Positions 17,952-27,038 are shown, counted from the first letter of the stretch. The stretch: DNA of 64,000 nt from Glaciecola sp964621345 (GCA_964621345.1 CAZUON010000007.1:35339-99338); one strand, 5' to 3'. Numbers and translations are program-made. The notes: generated by a model from the letters alone, not told the origin.

Positions 17952-18359
17952 TCAGATATCGACAAACAGCGCTTCAAGTTCACTTCTTATGTTGTCAGGA
18001 ATAACGGCAGAACGTTTGTTTTTATAGTCAAAATGTACCAGTGTGGTAGTACCTTTCGCTTTCATAGTGTCTTGCTGCCATAGTTCCTGATAGACCACGA
18101 AAGAGCTCTTGCCGATGCGCGAAACACCCGTTTTAACCGTTACGTCTGAGCCTAAGTAGATTTGCTGTAAAAAATCTACATTATAATTAGCCAAAATCAA
18201 TGGCCAGTTATCGAGATCTAGCTCTGGTGTAAATAGTTTAAAAATGGGAAAACGCGCAGCCTCAAACCACCCAACCAAAGCGGTATTACTCACATGTTTG
18301 AGGGCGTCGGTTTCGTAAAAGCGAACTGCAAAACTTTCGCTTAGCATATGTGTTGCCAT
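17952..18359 (-). CDS. Hotdog-fold acyl-CoA thioesterase
   Basis: 135 residues of the 4HBT type. The active-site region RFYETDALKHVSNTALVGWFEAAR (13-36, landmark) carries the catalytic Asp of the YbgC/FadM group. Middle strands include DFLQQIYLGSDVTVKTGVSRIG and FVVYQELWQ. Such enzymes hydrolyse acyl-CoA in the cytoplasm. It starts 24 bases after the uvrA stop on the same strand, so it is probably co-transcribed with uvrA. Chain-length preference cannot be read from the sequence. Confidence 0.85.
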   Translation of the reverse strand: MATHMLSESFAVRFYETDALKHVSNTALVGWFEAARFPIFKLFTPELDLDNWPLILANYNVDFLQQIYLGSDVTVKTGVSRIGKSSFVVYQELWQQDTMKAKGTTTLVHFDYKNKRSAVIPDNIRSELEALFVDI

Positions 18360-18383
18360 GATTTACTTCCTATTATTTTATTC

Positions 18384-21224
18384 TTATTTTTTGGCAAGTG
18401 CTGGTAGCATTGGGGCCAAAAAATGTCCAGTGTGTGAGGCTTCTGTTTGCGCGACATGTTCTGGTGTTCCCTCAGCGATGATCATACCGCCGCCAGAGCC
18501 GCCTTCTGGACCTAAATCAACCACCCAATCAGCCGTTTTCACAACATCAAGATTATGCTCAATGACCACAACGGTGTTGCCATGGTCTCGTAAGCGATGC
18601 AGTACCGCTAATAGTTGTTTTATATCGGCAAAGTGTAGGCCGGTGGTGGGCTCATCTAGAATATAGAGTGTTTGTCCGGTATCACGCTTCGATAGCTCTT
18701 TGGCAAGCTTAACGCGCTGTGCCTCACCACCTGAAAGTGTCGTGGCAGACTGCCCTAGGCGAATATACGACAAACCCACATCCATTAGCGTTCTTAGCTT
18801 GCGTTCAATGGCTGGGATTTTGTCAAAAAAGGCATGTGCCTCTTCCACAGTCATATCGAGTACTTCATGAATGTTCTTGTTTTTAAAGCGTATCTCAAGG
18901 GTCTCACGGTTGTAGCGCTTACTGGCGCATACATCACAGGGCACATAGACATCGGGTAAAAAGTGCATTTCTACTTTGATTAAGCCATCGCCTTGGCAAG
19001 CTTCGCAGCGTCCACCTTTAACGTTAAAACTAAATCGACCGGGTTTATAGCCCCGTGAACGGGCCTCTTGTGTACCGGCAAAAATTTCGCGAATGGGAGT
19101 AAAAATACCCGCATAGGTGGCAGGATTAGAGCGCGGCGTTCGGCCAATCGGACTTTGGTCGATATCTACGACTTTATCTAAATGCTCAAGCCCTGTGCAG
19201 CTTTTATGCGCAGCCGGCTCATTCACCGTAGCTCGGTTTAGCTCACGTTGGGCAATACGATAAAAGGTATCGTTAATTAAGGTCGATTTACCCGAGCCAG
19301 AGACGCCGGTGATACAGGTCATTAAGCCAGTGGGTATGGCTAAATCTACAGATCTTAGATTGTTTCCGGTGGCGCCCAATAGTTTAATCCATTCACGGCC
19401 CTTGGTTGGGGTGCGCTTAGTGGGTACTTCAATTCCTTCTGTGCCAGATAAATATCGGCCAGTTAACGAAGCTTCGCAATTTTTAATATCATCTAAAGAG
19501 CCTTGGGCAATAATTTCGCCGCCGTGCACACCTGCACCTGGGCCTATATCAATAATATAATCGGCTTCTCGAATCGCGTCTTCGTCGTGCTCAACGACAA
19601 TCACGGTATTCCCTAAGTCTCGTAAGTGACGCAAGGTTTTAAGTAGTCGTTCGTTATCGCGCTGATGCAGGCCAATGCTTGGCTCATCGAGTACATACAT
19701 GACACCAACTAGCCCTGCACCAATTTGGCTGGCTAAGCGAATACGCTGGGCTTCTCCGCCTGAGAGAGTATCGGCGCTTCGCTCCATCGACAAATAATTA
19801 AGACCAACGTTAACTAAAAAGCGTAGTCGGTCTTTGATTTCTTTGAGGATTTTATCGGCGATTTTGCCTTTTTGTCCGCTTAAATCGAGTTTCTCGAAAA
19901 AGTCTAAGGCTTCAGATATCGAACGGGTCGTAATGCTGGGTAAATTAGTGCCGTTAATAAATACATTACGCGCTTCTAAACGCAGGCGAGTACCTGAGCA
20001 AGCGCTGCAATGTTGATGCGCCATATATTTTCCGAGCTCTTCACGTACCGTATTCGATTCGGTCTCACGATAACGGCGTTCCATGTTAGGGATGATCCCT
20101 TCAAATGGATGTTTACGCTCCATGACATCGCCGCGCTCGTTGACATATTTGAACTTGATTGATTCGCCTTTTGAGCCGTTTAGTACAATGTCTTTGGCTT
20201 TTGCATCAAGGGCTTCAAAAGGTTGTTTAAGGTCAAAACCAAAATGTTCGGCAACCGACATCAGCATTTGAAAATAATAATAACTGCGCTTATCCCAACC
20301 GCGTATAGCGCCGCCGGTTAAGCTTAGTTCGGCGTTACTCACCACACGATGCGGGTCGAAAAACTGCCGTGTACCCAAACCATCGCAAGTCTGACAGGCA
20401 CCTGCAGGGTTGTTAAAAGAGAAAATGCGCGGTTCGAGTTCAGCAATACTATAGCCACAATGCGGGCAAGCAAAGTTTGCCGAAAATATCACTTCTTCTT
20501 CATCGGGCGCGTCCATGTAGGCAATTTTTGCATTGCCAGAGGATAAATTAAGGGCAGTCTCAAAGGATTCGGCAAGTCTTAGTTGCAAGTCGCCGCGCAC
20601 TTTAAAGCGGTCTACAACCACCTCAATCGTATGTTTTTTGCGTAAATCAAGCTCAGGTGGATCCGATAAATCACATACTTCGCCATCAATTCTTGCGCGA
20701 ATAAAACCTTGAGCAGCCAAGCCTTCTAGGGTCTTTACGTGTTCGCCTTTGCGCTCTTGCACCACAGGTGCGAGTAACATCAGCTTAGTCCCTTCTGGCA
20801 TTTCGAGCACTTTGTCGACCATTTGGCTAACGGTTTGCGCATCAAGCGCGACATCGTGCTCTGGACATTTAGGTGTACCAACTCGGGCAAAAAGTAGTCT
20901 TAAATAGTCATAAATTTCGGTGATGGTTCCCACTGTAGAGCGTGGGTTATGAGAAGTCGATTTTTGCTCAATAGAAATCGCGGGTGAGAGGCCTTCGATA
21001 TGGTCAACATCAGGTTTTTCCATCATCGACAAAAACTGACGAGCGTATGCCGATAGGCTCTCAACATAACGTCGCTGACCTTCGGCGTATAGCGTGTCGA
21101 AGGCAAGAGAAGACTTGCCCGAACCCGACAATCCGGTAATGACGACCAGTTTGTCACGTGGTAAATCAACATTGATGTTTTTTAGGTTGTGCGTGCGCGC
21201 ACCACGAACTTCTATCTTATCCAT
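18384..21224 (-). CDS. uvrA: Excinuclease ABC subunit A
   Basis: 946 residues (E. coli 940). UvrA recognises DNA lesions with UvrB in nucleotide excision repair. It has two ABC ATPase modules: Walker A GLSGSGKSS (31-39) and a second GVSGSGKST, each with an LSGGEAQR signature. The zinc fingers are intact (CPHC...CQTC and CEAC...CDVC). The order uvrA, divergent MFS, ssb is conserved in related genera. No CTGT-N8-ACAG LexA box is seen in the 283 bases upstream, unlike the E. coli uvrA-ssb region. Confidence 0.97.
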   Translation of the reverse strand: MDKIEVRGARTHNLKNINVDLPRDKLVVITGLSGSGKSSLAFDTLYAEGQRRYVESLSAYARQFLSMMEKPDVDHIEGLSPAISIEQKSTSHNPRSTVGTITEIYDYLRLLFARVGTPKCPEHDVALDAQTVSQMVDKVLEMPEGTKLMLLAPVVQERKGEHVKTLEGLAAQGFIRARIDGEVCDLSDPPELDLRKKHTIEVVVDRFKVRGDLQLRLAESFETALNLSSGNAKIAYMDAPDEEEVIFSANFACPHCGYSIAELEPRIFSFNNPAGACQTCDGLGTRQFFDPHRVVSNAELSLTGGAIRGWDKRSYYYFQMLMSVAEHFGFDLKQPFEALDAKAKDIVLNGSKGESIKFKYVNERGDVMERKHPFEGIIPNMERRYRETESNTVREELGKYMAHQHCSACSGTRLRLEARNVFINGTNLPSITTRSISEALDFFEKLDLSGQKGKIADKILKEIKDRLRFLVNVGLNYLSMERSADTLSGGEAQRIRLASQIGAGLVGVMYVLDEPSIGLHQRDNERLLKTLRHLRDLGNTVIVVEHDEDAIREADYIIDIGPGAGVHGGEIIAQGSLDDIKNCEASLTGRYLSGTEGIEVPTKRTPTKGREWIKLLGATGNNLRSVDLAIPTGLMTCITGVSGSGKSTLINDTFYRIAQRELNRATVNEPAAHKSCTGLEHLDKVVDIDQSPIGRTPRSNPATYAGIFTPIREIFAGTQEARSRGYKPGRFSFNVKGGRCEACQGDGLIKVEMHFLPDVYVPCDVCASKRYNRETLEIRFKNKNIHEVLDMTVEEAHAFFDKIPAIERKLRTLMDVGLSYIRLGQSATTLSGGEAQRVKLAKELSKRDTGQTLYILDEPTTGLHFADIKQLLAVLHRLRDHGNTVVVIEHNLDVVKTADWVVDLGPEGGSGGGMIIAEGTPEHVAQTEASHTGHFLAPMLPALAKK

Positions 21225-21350
21225 ATAACCTTATGTTTTTAATGCGCAGTCAGCACAAAGCGTGCGTATATACTGCTTAAACGAGCGAAAGAAAACGGCG
21301 AAGAAAAGTGCCATAGCCGCAAAAATATCAAGCGGCGTAGTATGCCACAT

Positions 21351-21362
21351 TTTGTATACAAA
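21351..21362. repeat. 12-bp palindrome in the uvrA/MFS divergent gap
   Basis: TTTGTATACAAA is self-complementary and lies 127 bases upstream of uvrA and 146 upstream of the MFS gene. It is a possible operator; no regulator is assigned. Confidence 0.25.
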
Positions 21363-21507
21363 TGATGCATTAGTTACGGACTTTGCTGTATCTAGATCAG
21401 GACAGCGGGAACACTAGGGCGTTTAAAGTTTTTAGTGCACCACTACTCAATTGCAAGTAAAACAAGTACACTTCCTTCCTAAAATTTAAGCCCAGACCTT
21501 AGGTATA

Positions 21508-22920
21508 ATGTCGCAAAATTCTCTTACCAAAAATGAATTCAGAGCCGCGCTTAGCTTAGCTTCAGTGTACGTGTTACGTATGCTGGGTTTGTTTATGGTT
21601 ATTCCCGTTATTGCAGTTGCCGCGCTTAGTTTTGACGATTATTCACCCTTGTTAGTGGGCTTGGCCGTAGGGGGTTACGGACTGACCCAAGCATGTTTGC
21701 AAATTCCCTTTGGTATTGCTTCTGACCGCTGGGGCCGCAAACCGGTTATTTACCTCGGGTTGGCGATGTTTTGCATTGGCAGTTTAATTGCCGGTTTTGC
21801 AGATTCGATGCTGATGTTGACCATAGGGCGCATTTTACAAGGCGCTGGAGCAATCGCCGGCGCGGTAATGGCGCTTGCCAGTGATGTAACACGCGAATCA
21901 CAGCGCACTAAAGTGATGGCCATTATTGGCGTCTCAATCGGCTTTTCTTTTTATATCGCGCTTTTGCTTGGCCCGGTTTTAGCGGCAAATATTGGTTTGC
22001 AGGGTATATTTTTACTCACCGCTGCTTTATGCATTTTATGCTTTCCTCTTATAAAGTGGGGAGTCAATTTACATGACGCGAATCACAGTCCAGCAGGCGA
22101 TGCGTTGCCTAAGTTAGACCAACTAGGTTCATTGTTTAAGCACTCAGCGTTATGGAAATTAAATGTGTCGGTGCTGTTGGTGCATTTATTAATTACCTGT
22201 TTTTTTGTTCAAGTCCCCATCTTTTTGATTAATATTGACTTGCCTCTTGGCGAACACTACAAAGTATATTCGGTTGTATTACTGCTCTCGGTCATTGTAT
22301 TGATAGCGCTGATGCAGGTAGCAAAAAAACTGCCAGTGGCGAGTACCTTCAGACTGGCCTTATTGTGCATGGCAGGTGGTTTCTTTTTGCTGATTACTCA
22401 GAGCCCTTCATACGTAATGTTATGTGTTGCGGGTGTGCTGTTTTTCGGTGGCTTTAATTTTATGGAAGCCAAGATGCCGGCAATGGTGTCATCCCTTGCG
22501 CCTGCGGGGCAAAAGGGCAGTGCGATGGGAATTTATGCCAGTCATCAGTTTTTTGGTGCGTTTTTAGGCGGCGTGATTTCAGGCCTTATGAACAGTTACT
22601 TTGACGTGCAAACAAGCTTTATCATTTGTTTGATACTGATATTTATATGCAGTTTAATAACGCGAGGTTTGGCTAGCACCGAACGGGTAAAACGCGTTAC
22701 ACTAAGTTACAGAGTTTTGTCAGATGTTAGCGTTGGTGATGAAGCGACAAACGCCACTGATTTGTCGGCGACGCAGGTTACTGAAATAGCAAATAAATTG
22801 AAATTGTTGGTGGGCGTAAAGGACATAAACGTTGACCCCCACGAACAAGTATTTTACTTAAAAGTAGACGCAAAGCAGTTTAGTTTAGCGCAAGCTCGAG
22901 CATTGTTGCCATCCACATGA
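21508..22920 (+). CDS. MFS transporter, YajR-like
   Basis: 470 residues with 12 predicted transmembrane helices. The MFS motif A is FGIASDRWGRKPVIYLG between TM2 and TM3. Past TM12 there is a soluble C-terminal domain of about 70 residues (RVTLSYRVLSDVSVGDE to the end), with the alternating strand-helix pattern of the ferredoxin-like YAM domain of E. coli YajR. The substrate of YajR is not established; export by proton antiport is expected. It is followed by ssb after 36 bases, so the two may share a transcript. Confidence 0.85.
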   Translation: MSQNSLTKNEFRAALSLASVYVLRMLGLFMVIPVIAVAALSFDDYSPLLVGLAVGGYGLTQACLQIPFGIASDRWGRKPVIYLGLAMFCIGSLIAGFADSMLMLTIGRILQGAGAIAGAVMALASDVTRESQRTKVMAIIGVSIGFSFYIALLLGPVLAANIGLQGIFLLTAALCILCFPLIKWGVNLHDANHSPAGDALPKLDQLGSLFKHSALWKLNVSVLLVHLLITCFFVQVPIFLINIDLPLGEHYKVYSVVLLLSVIVLIALMQVAKKLPVASTFRLALLCMAGGFFLLITQSPSYVMLCVAGVLFFGGFNFMEAKMPAMVSSLAPAGQKGSAMGIYASHQFFGAFLGGVISGLMNSYFDVQTSFIICLILIFICSLITRGLASTERVKRVTLSYRVLSDVSVGDEATNATDLSATQVTEIANKLKLLVGVKDINVDPHEQVFYLKVDAKQFSLAQARALLPST

Positions 22921-22956
22921 GCGTCTGACTTCAACATAACATAATAAGGAAACGTA

Positions 22957-23502
22957 ATGGCCTCCAGAGGTGTAAATAAAGTCATTTTAGTCGGTAATTT
23001 AGGAAATGATCCTGAAGTTCGCTATATGCCAAACGGCAACGCAGTAGCAAATTTAAGCATCGCCACAAGCGAAAGCTGGAAAGATCAACAAGGCCAGCAG
23101 CAAGAGCGCACTGAATGGCACCGCGTAACCATGTATCGTAAACTTGCTGAAATTGCCGGTCAATATTTGAAAAAGGGCTCACAAGTTTACCTTGAAGGTA
23201 AATTGCAAACCCGTAAATGGCAAGATCAACAAGGTAACGACAAATACACCACCGAAGTCATTGCCGACCAAATGCAAATGCTAGGTGGTCGTAACGAAGG
23301 TGGTCAAGGCGGCGGGAATAATTATCAGCGCCCACAAAACAACAACATGAATCAAGAATATCAACAAATGCCGTCAAACAACGGTGGACAACAAAACCAC
23401 GGTGGTCAAGCACCACAAGGTCGCCCAAACCAACAGCCTCAGCAGCAACCCCCTAAGATGCAAGAGCCTGATATTGATTTTGATGATGATATTCCGTTTT
23501 GA
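22957..23502 (+). CDS. ssb: Single-stranded DNA-binding protein
   Basis: 181 residues. The OB fold covers 1-112 (RGVNKVILVGNLGNDPEVRY, EWHRVTMYRKLAEIAGQYL). A Gly/Gln/Asn-rich linker follows at about 113-170, then the acidic tip DIDFDDDIPF, which recruits replication and repair partners. SSB coats single-stranded DNA in replication, recombination and repair. The start follows AATAAGGAAACGTA, a strong ribosome site. No LexA box is visible just upstream, so any SOS control would have to come from elsewhere. Confidence 0.97.
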   Translation: MASRGVNKVILVGNLGNDPEVRYMPNGNAVANLSIATSESWKDQQGQQQERTEWHRVTMYRKLAEIAGQYLKKGSQVYLEGKLQTRKWQDQQGNDKYTTEVIADQMQMLGGRNEGGQGGGNNYQRPQNNNMNQEYQQMPSNNGGQQNHGGQAPQGRPNQQPQQQPPKMQEPDIDFDDDIPF

Positions 23503-23541
23503 GGAATACATAAATAAAAACTGTAGATTAAAATTATTAAG

Positions 23542-23566
23542 GGCTTGTTTTTACAAGCCTTTTTTT
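23542..23566 (+). terminator. Rho-independent terminator after ssb
   Basis: GGCTTGT / ACAAGCC with a TTTT loop and then seven T. It lies 39 bases past the ssb stop and just before the RAYT element. Confidence 0.92.
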
Positions 23567-23574
23567 GATCAATG

Positions 23575-23597
23575 ATCAAGGGGTCAGGTTCCTTGAA
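23575..23597 (+). repeat. RAYT-flanking 23-bp inverted repeat, left copy
   Basis: The 23 bases are the exact reverse complement of the two copies at 24493-24515 and 24526-24548. The RAYT stop codon falls inside this copy, so the last residues of the protein are encoded by the repeat. Each copy can itself fold as a hairpin with a 6-bp stem (TCAAGG / CCTTGA) and a 9-base loop. Confidence 0.85.
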
Positions 23598-24300
23598 ACC
23601 AATCTTTAAACTCTTTTGAGCGTCTGTCGCCTCCATGTTCAAGATAACCTACAAAGCGATTTAGTTGCTCTGATATTTGCTCAACAAATTTGTCATTGCC
23701 TAACACCCTAGATTTGTTAATGGACAACCTGATTTTGTTTAATGCCTCACCTGATAATTGTTCCTCAATAAGACAATTGTAAGCGTGTTTTCTACTTGCT
23801 GAGTTTTTGCCAAGCGATAAGTAGAGTGGGTGCGGCGTTATCATTGAAATATGTTTGTTGCTTCCATTGGCATGGTAACTGCTCCAAATATATTCTTTCG
23901 GATGGGCCACCATATTTGCCCTCACCGGATTTAATTCGATGTATTGGTAAACCTTAAGCAAGTACTCTTCGCTGTTGACCAAACTTGATTTAAATCTTCC
24001 CTCCCAAAGCGTACCTGTGCGATTATAAGTGGTATTGATATAACGAACAAAGTAGCGACCTAAGCTTTGCATTACATTGCTAATGCCATGATAATCAGAA
24101 GCCTGCAAAAGCAGATGCACATGATTGGTCATTAAGACAAAACAGTGGATTTTCACATTAAATTTTTCTGCACTTTCTTTTAGCTTACTAAGATAAACTG
24201 CGTAATCAGCCGCTTGAAAGAAACATGCTTGCCGATTGTTTCCTCTTTGCACCACGTGCACTGGCATTTTGGGGACTATTACCCTTGAACGACGAGCCAA
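23584..24300 (-). CDS. REP-associated tyrosine transposase (RAYT, Y1/HUH family)
   Basis: 238 residues of the Y1 transposase fold. The HUH motif is H60-V-H62 in TNHVHLLLQ. The catalytic tyrosine lies in VYQYIELNPVRANMV (Y118 or Y120). GTLWEGRFKSSLV (96-108) is also diagnostic. RAYTs are single-copy domesticated relatives of IS200/IS605 transposases that act on flanking palindromic repeats. Here the gene is bounded by inverted 23-bp repeats, and its stop lies inside one of them. The ATG follows GAGGAAGACAA. It is intact and may be active. It sits between ssb and the MSHA locus, where Vibrio cholerae has mshH. Confidence 0.92.
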   Translation of the reverse strand: MARRSRVIVPKMPVHVVQRGNNRQACFFQAADYAVYLSKLKESAEKFNVKIHCFVLMTNHVHLLLQASDYHGISNVMQSLGRYFVRYINTTYNRTGTLWEGRFKSSLVNSEEYLLKVYQYIELNPVRANMVAHPKEYIWSSYHANGSNKHISMITPHPLYLSLGKNSASRKHAYNCLIEEQLSGEALNKIRLSINKSRVLGNDKFVEQISEQLNRFVGYLEHGGDRRSKEFKDWFQGT

Positions 24301-24485
24301 TTGTCTTCCTCGCTAAAAACAAATCGGCTTACATTTTACCTGCAGCAATTCAGTTCATTATACTGGCCAATGGATTAGTATTTTCTTTTTACGATGTACA
24401 AAGAAATAAACGCTAAACTAACAATGTTAAGCTAGGCAATGATTACTACGCCACCGTTACGGAATAAACGCCAATAACATAGTCA

Positions 24486-24575
24486 ATACTTCTTCAAGGA
24501 ACCTGACCCCTTGATTCCATACTTCTTCAAGGAACCTGACCCCTTGATTCGACCCCTTGATTCCCCCCTTGATTC
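24486..24575 (+). repeat. 33-bp tandem repeats with shrinking partial copies, right side of the RAYT element
   Basis: Two 33-base units (24486-24518 and 24519-24551) differ only at their last base. Each contains the 23-bp sequence inverted with respect to the copy at 23575. They are followed by two shorter remnants, 24551-24563 and 24564-24575, that keep only the CCCCTTGATTC end. This stepwise shortening suggests slippage or repeated imprecise RAYT action. Confidence 0.88.
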
Positions 24576-24774
24576 ACTTCCCAACAAACCCTCAAGCCCT
24601 TTTGTTTTCAGTCGATATTGGTAATAAGAAGTAAATTCTATGCTTACCATTAGCTTGGCGTTTTTTTTGCATAAAACGCACTTTATAAAGGTTTTACACT
24701 GAAAATTGACGCTTTATTGGCATGAGCCCTGATCATCTCAAACCGCCAATATTTGCTTACACAGACTGAGAACT

Positions 24775-25728
24775 ATGCGCATTAGTTGGAAACAGTACTT
24801 AAAACAAAAGCTAAGTAAACCCTCTGAGTATTACTCCGTGGGTATCGCTTTTACCGCAGAGCAGGTCCTGCTCTGCGCCTTGAAAAAAACCGAGACCGGC
24901 ATTGAATGGGCCCTTGACGCAAGCTTTACGCATCAGTCTTGGGGGCAAGGCCTCGCCAACTATGTGAAAGCACATAAGTTACAAGGCACGCCGTGTTATT
25001 TCACGCTCACCTCTCACTGGTACAAAGTCCACCAAGTTGACAAACCAGACGTTGCCGAAAATGAGCTATTTGCGGCGCTCAAATGGCCCTTGCAGGAAGC
25101 GATTGGTTCAAATGCCGATATGGTATATGACTACGCTGATATGCCTGTGCAGGTAGCGGGTCAAAATAAAGTCATGGTAGTAGCCATTGCTCGTAAAGAA
25201 GTCGAAAAACTGACACGCACCATCTTTGACGCCGAACTAGTACTCGAAAGTATTACTGTAGAAGAGCTCGCCACTATTGAGCTTATGGAAAGCTCGCAAG
25301 ATGCGGTGATTACCCTGGTACAAGAGCATGGCGAAGATGTCGTACTTAACATCGTTAAAGACAACAAACTGTATTTTAGTCGTCGTTTAAAAGGCTTTGA
25401 AGATATTGGAAGTTTCAGTGAAGCTGAGCTTGATATGGGGATTGTTGATTCTTTAACTGTGCAAATTCAGCGTTCTATGGACTTTTTTGAAAGTCAGTTG
25501 CGCCAAGCGCCGGTGAAAAAAATCATGGTGAAGTTAACTACCCCGCACATGGCTTACATTTGCAATGCGATTGCCGAGGCGATGGGAGTGTCTTGTGATC
25601 TGATGCAGCCAAACCTTCACTGTGCTAAACAATTAAATTTCAATATGGCGAGTTTTAGTTGCTTAGGTGCTGCCTATGCAAAACATTCAGCCTCTGCCCC
25701 AGCTCAGGAGGCAGTGCATGAAAACTAA
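24775..25728 (+). CDS. mshI: MSHA biogenesis protein MshI (PilM-like)
   Basis: 317 residues, first gene of the MSHA pilus locus. It has the PilM/actin-like ATPase pattern (YYSVGIAFTAEQVLLCALKK at the start, EDVVLNIVKDNKLYFSRRL, a C-terminal MASFSCLGAAYAK). In type IV pilus systems PilM is cytoplasmic and binds the N-terminus of PilN to link the assembly ATPase to the inner-membrane platform. Translation of the next gene begins inside the last codons of this one (11-base overlap). The region before it (24576-24774) holds the operon promoter, which I cannot place exactly. Confidence 0.85.
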   Translation: MRISWKQYLKQKLSKPSEYYSVGIAFTAEQVLLCALKKTETGIEWALDASFTHQSWGQGLANYVKAHKLQGTPCYFTLTSHWYKVHQVDKPDVAENELFAALKWPLQEAIGSNADMVYDYADMPVQVAGQNKVMVVAIARKEVEKLTRTIFDAELVLESITVEELATIELMESSQDAVITLVQEHGEDVVLNIVKDNKLYFSRRLKGFEDIGSFSEAELDMGIVDSLTVQIQRSMDFFESQLRQAPVKKIMVKLTTPHMAYICNAIAEAMGVSCDLMQPNLHCAKQLNFNMASFSCLGAAYAKHSASAPAQEAVHEN

Positions 25729-26374
25729 CATTAATTTTTATCACGACGAGTTTAGGCCCAGATTTGACTGGGTAAGTGGTCAGCATTTGTCAGTGCTATT
25801 GGTGCTGTCTTTTGTTTTGTGTGGCTCTATTTATGCAGGTTTATATGCATGGCGTGGCTCTGTTCAAGCCGACCTTGAGCAAATTGCACAAAGCGTGCAA
25901 CAACAACAAAGCAATATTGATGAATTTACCTTTGCCTTACAAAACCGTGAAAACAACCCAGTGCTGAGCGCTCGCTTGCGCCAGTTACAGCTTCAAATTC
26001 TGTCGCAAGAAAATCTCTTAAAAAAAGTACAAGACATGGGCGAGATGAAACAAAGCTCGTTTGCTGAACTTTTTGATGCGCTTGCTACCGCAAATTCAGA
26101 CCATGTGTGGATAAACAATTTTACCGTAAATGAAGCAGATCTCATCATCAGTGGCAGTATTGCCAAACCTTCGGCACTCACCAAATGGATAGGCGACTTA
26201 AGCAAAACGCAATTTTTCAAAGGCCAAGAATTCGACGACGCCTTACTCCAGCGCGAAGACGGTGAGCTGAGCTTCCAATTAACCAGCACCGAAAAGCCCA
26301 GTGACCTGTTATTGGCAAACGGTAATAATCCGCAACCTACCATGGCCAGCGGAGGCGAAAATGCCAAACAGTAA
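25718..26374 (+). CDS. mshI2: MSHA biogenesis protein MshI2 (PilN-like)
   Basis: 218 residues. A short cytoplasmic N-terminus with the PilN-like INFYHDEFRPR is followed by one membrane segment (LSVLLVLSFVLCGSIYAGLYAW). Then come a periplasmic coiled coil (LEQIAQSVQQQQSNIDEF, LRQLQLQILSQENLL) and a small mixed domain. PilN pairs with PilM inside and PilO outside. The start ATG follows AGGAGG, giving MKTNINFYHD; the frame stays open upstream inside mshI, but that part is not family-like. Confidence 0.85.
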   Translation: MKTNINFYHDEFRPRFDWVSGQHLSVLLVLSFVLCGSIYAGLYAWRGSVQADLEQIAQSVQQQQSNIDEFTFALQNRENNPVLSARLRQLQLQILSQENLLKKVQDMGEMKQSSFAELFDALATANSDHVWINNFTVNEADLIISGSIAKPSALTKWIGDLSKTQFFKGQEFDDALLQREDGELSFQLTSTEKPSDLLLANGNNPQPTMASGGENAKQ

Positions 26375-27038
26375 AGCGCTTCCAACGTCTTCTACATACA
26401 GCACTCTTGCGACGAAATTTGACGCTTTGGCGGACCGGGAAAAACGGCTGATTTTTATTGCAACACCGGCGCTTATCTTTTTTGTGATGAGCTTATTGGT
26501 GCTAGAGCCAATGGTTAAAGAGATTAAAAAAGCGCAAGCCAGGGCAGTAAACCAGCAATCACAATTGTTGAACCTACAAGAAACCAGCGATGCCTTGATG
26601 ACTGAGGTCATGCGCGACCCAGATGTTTTAGTAAAGAATCAAATTAGCGCCCTACAGACGCAGCTTAGCCAAATCGACGCATCGTTTGATACTGAATTAG
26701 GGCATTTAGTATCACCCAAGGCTATGCCGCTGTTGTTAGAGAACTTATTCGAGCGCGCGCAGGGCTTAAACCTGATCAAAATGGAGTCTACCCCACCTAC
26801 ACCGGTGTTTACTGAACAACAAACTGAAGGTGACATTCAACTTTATCGTCAAGGCATTCGCATTACTTTTCAAGGCGATTATTTTGCGACCCGCGACTTT
26901 TTTGCTGAGGCCGAAGCCCTGCATTGGCAACTATATTGGAAATTTTTGAACTACGACGTGCATTCTCATCCGCTGGCAACAACCCAGCTTGAGGTGTTTA
27001 CCCTAAGTACGAGTGAGGCATTCATCGGTGTTAATTAG
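26361..27038 (+). CDS. mshJ: MSHA biogenesis protein MshJ (PilO-like)
   Basis: 225 residues. One membrane segment (LIFIATPALIFFVMSLLVLEP) near the N-terminus is followed by a coiled coil (IKKAQARAVNQQSQLLNLQE) and a ferredoxin-like periplasmic domain (GIRITFQGDYFATRDFFAEAE), as in PilO. It likely forms the periplasmic arm of the assembly platform with the PilN-like protein. The start at MPNSKALPTS follows GGAGGCGAAA and overlaps the previous gene by 14 bases. Confidence 0.85.
   Translation: MPNSKALPTSSTYSTLATKFDALADREKRLIFIATPALIFFVMSLLVLEPMVKEIKKAQARAVNQQSQLLNLQETSDALMTEVMRDPDVLVKNQISALQTQLSQIDASFDTELGHLVSPKAMPLLLENLFERAQGLNLIKMESTPPTPVFTEQQTEGDIQLYRQGIRITFQGDYFATRDFFAEAEALHWQLYWKFLNYDVHSHPLATTQLEVFTLSTSEAFIGVN

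Noticed and set aside
21391..21410. CTGT...ACAG pair upstream of the MFS gene and uvrA, looking like a LexA box
   Set aside because: The half-sites are 12 bases apart, not 8.
24225..24416. Plus-strand frame across the RAYT start
   Set aside because: Antisense shadow of the RAYT N-terminus and its upstream region; no ribosome site.
24486..24575. CRISPR array
   Set aside because: The repeats are adjacent units without variable spacers and match the RAYT-flanking repeat.
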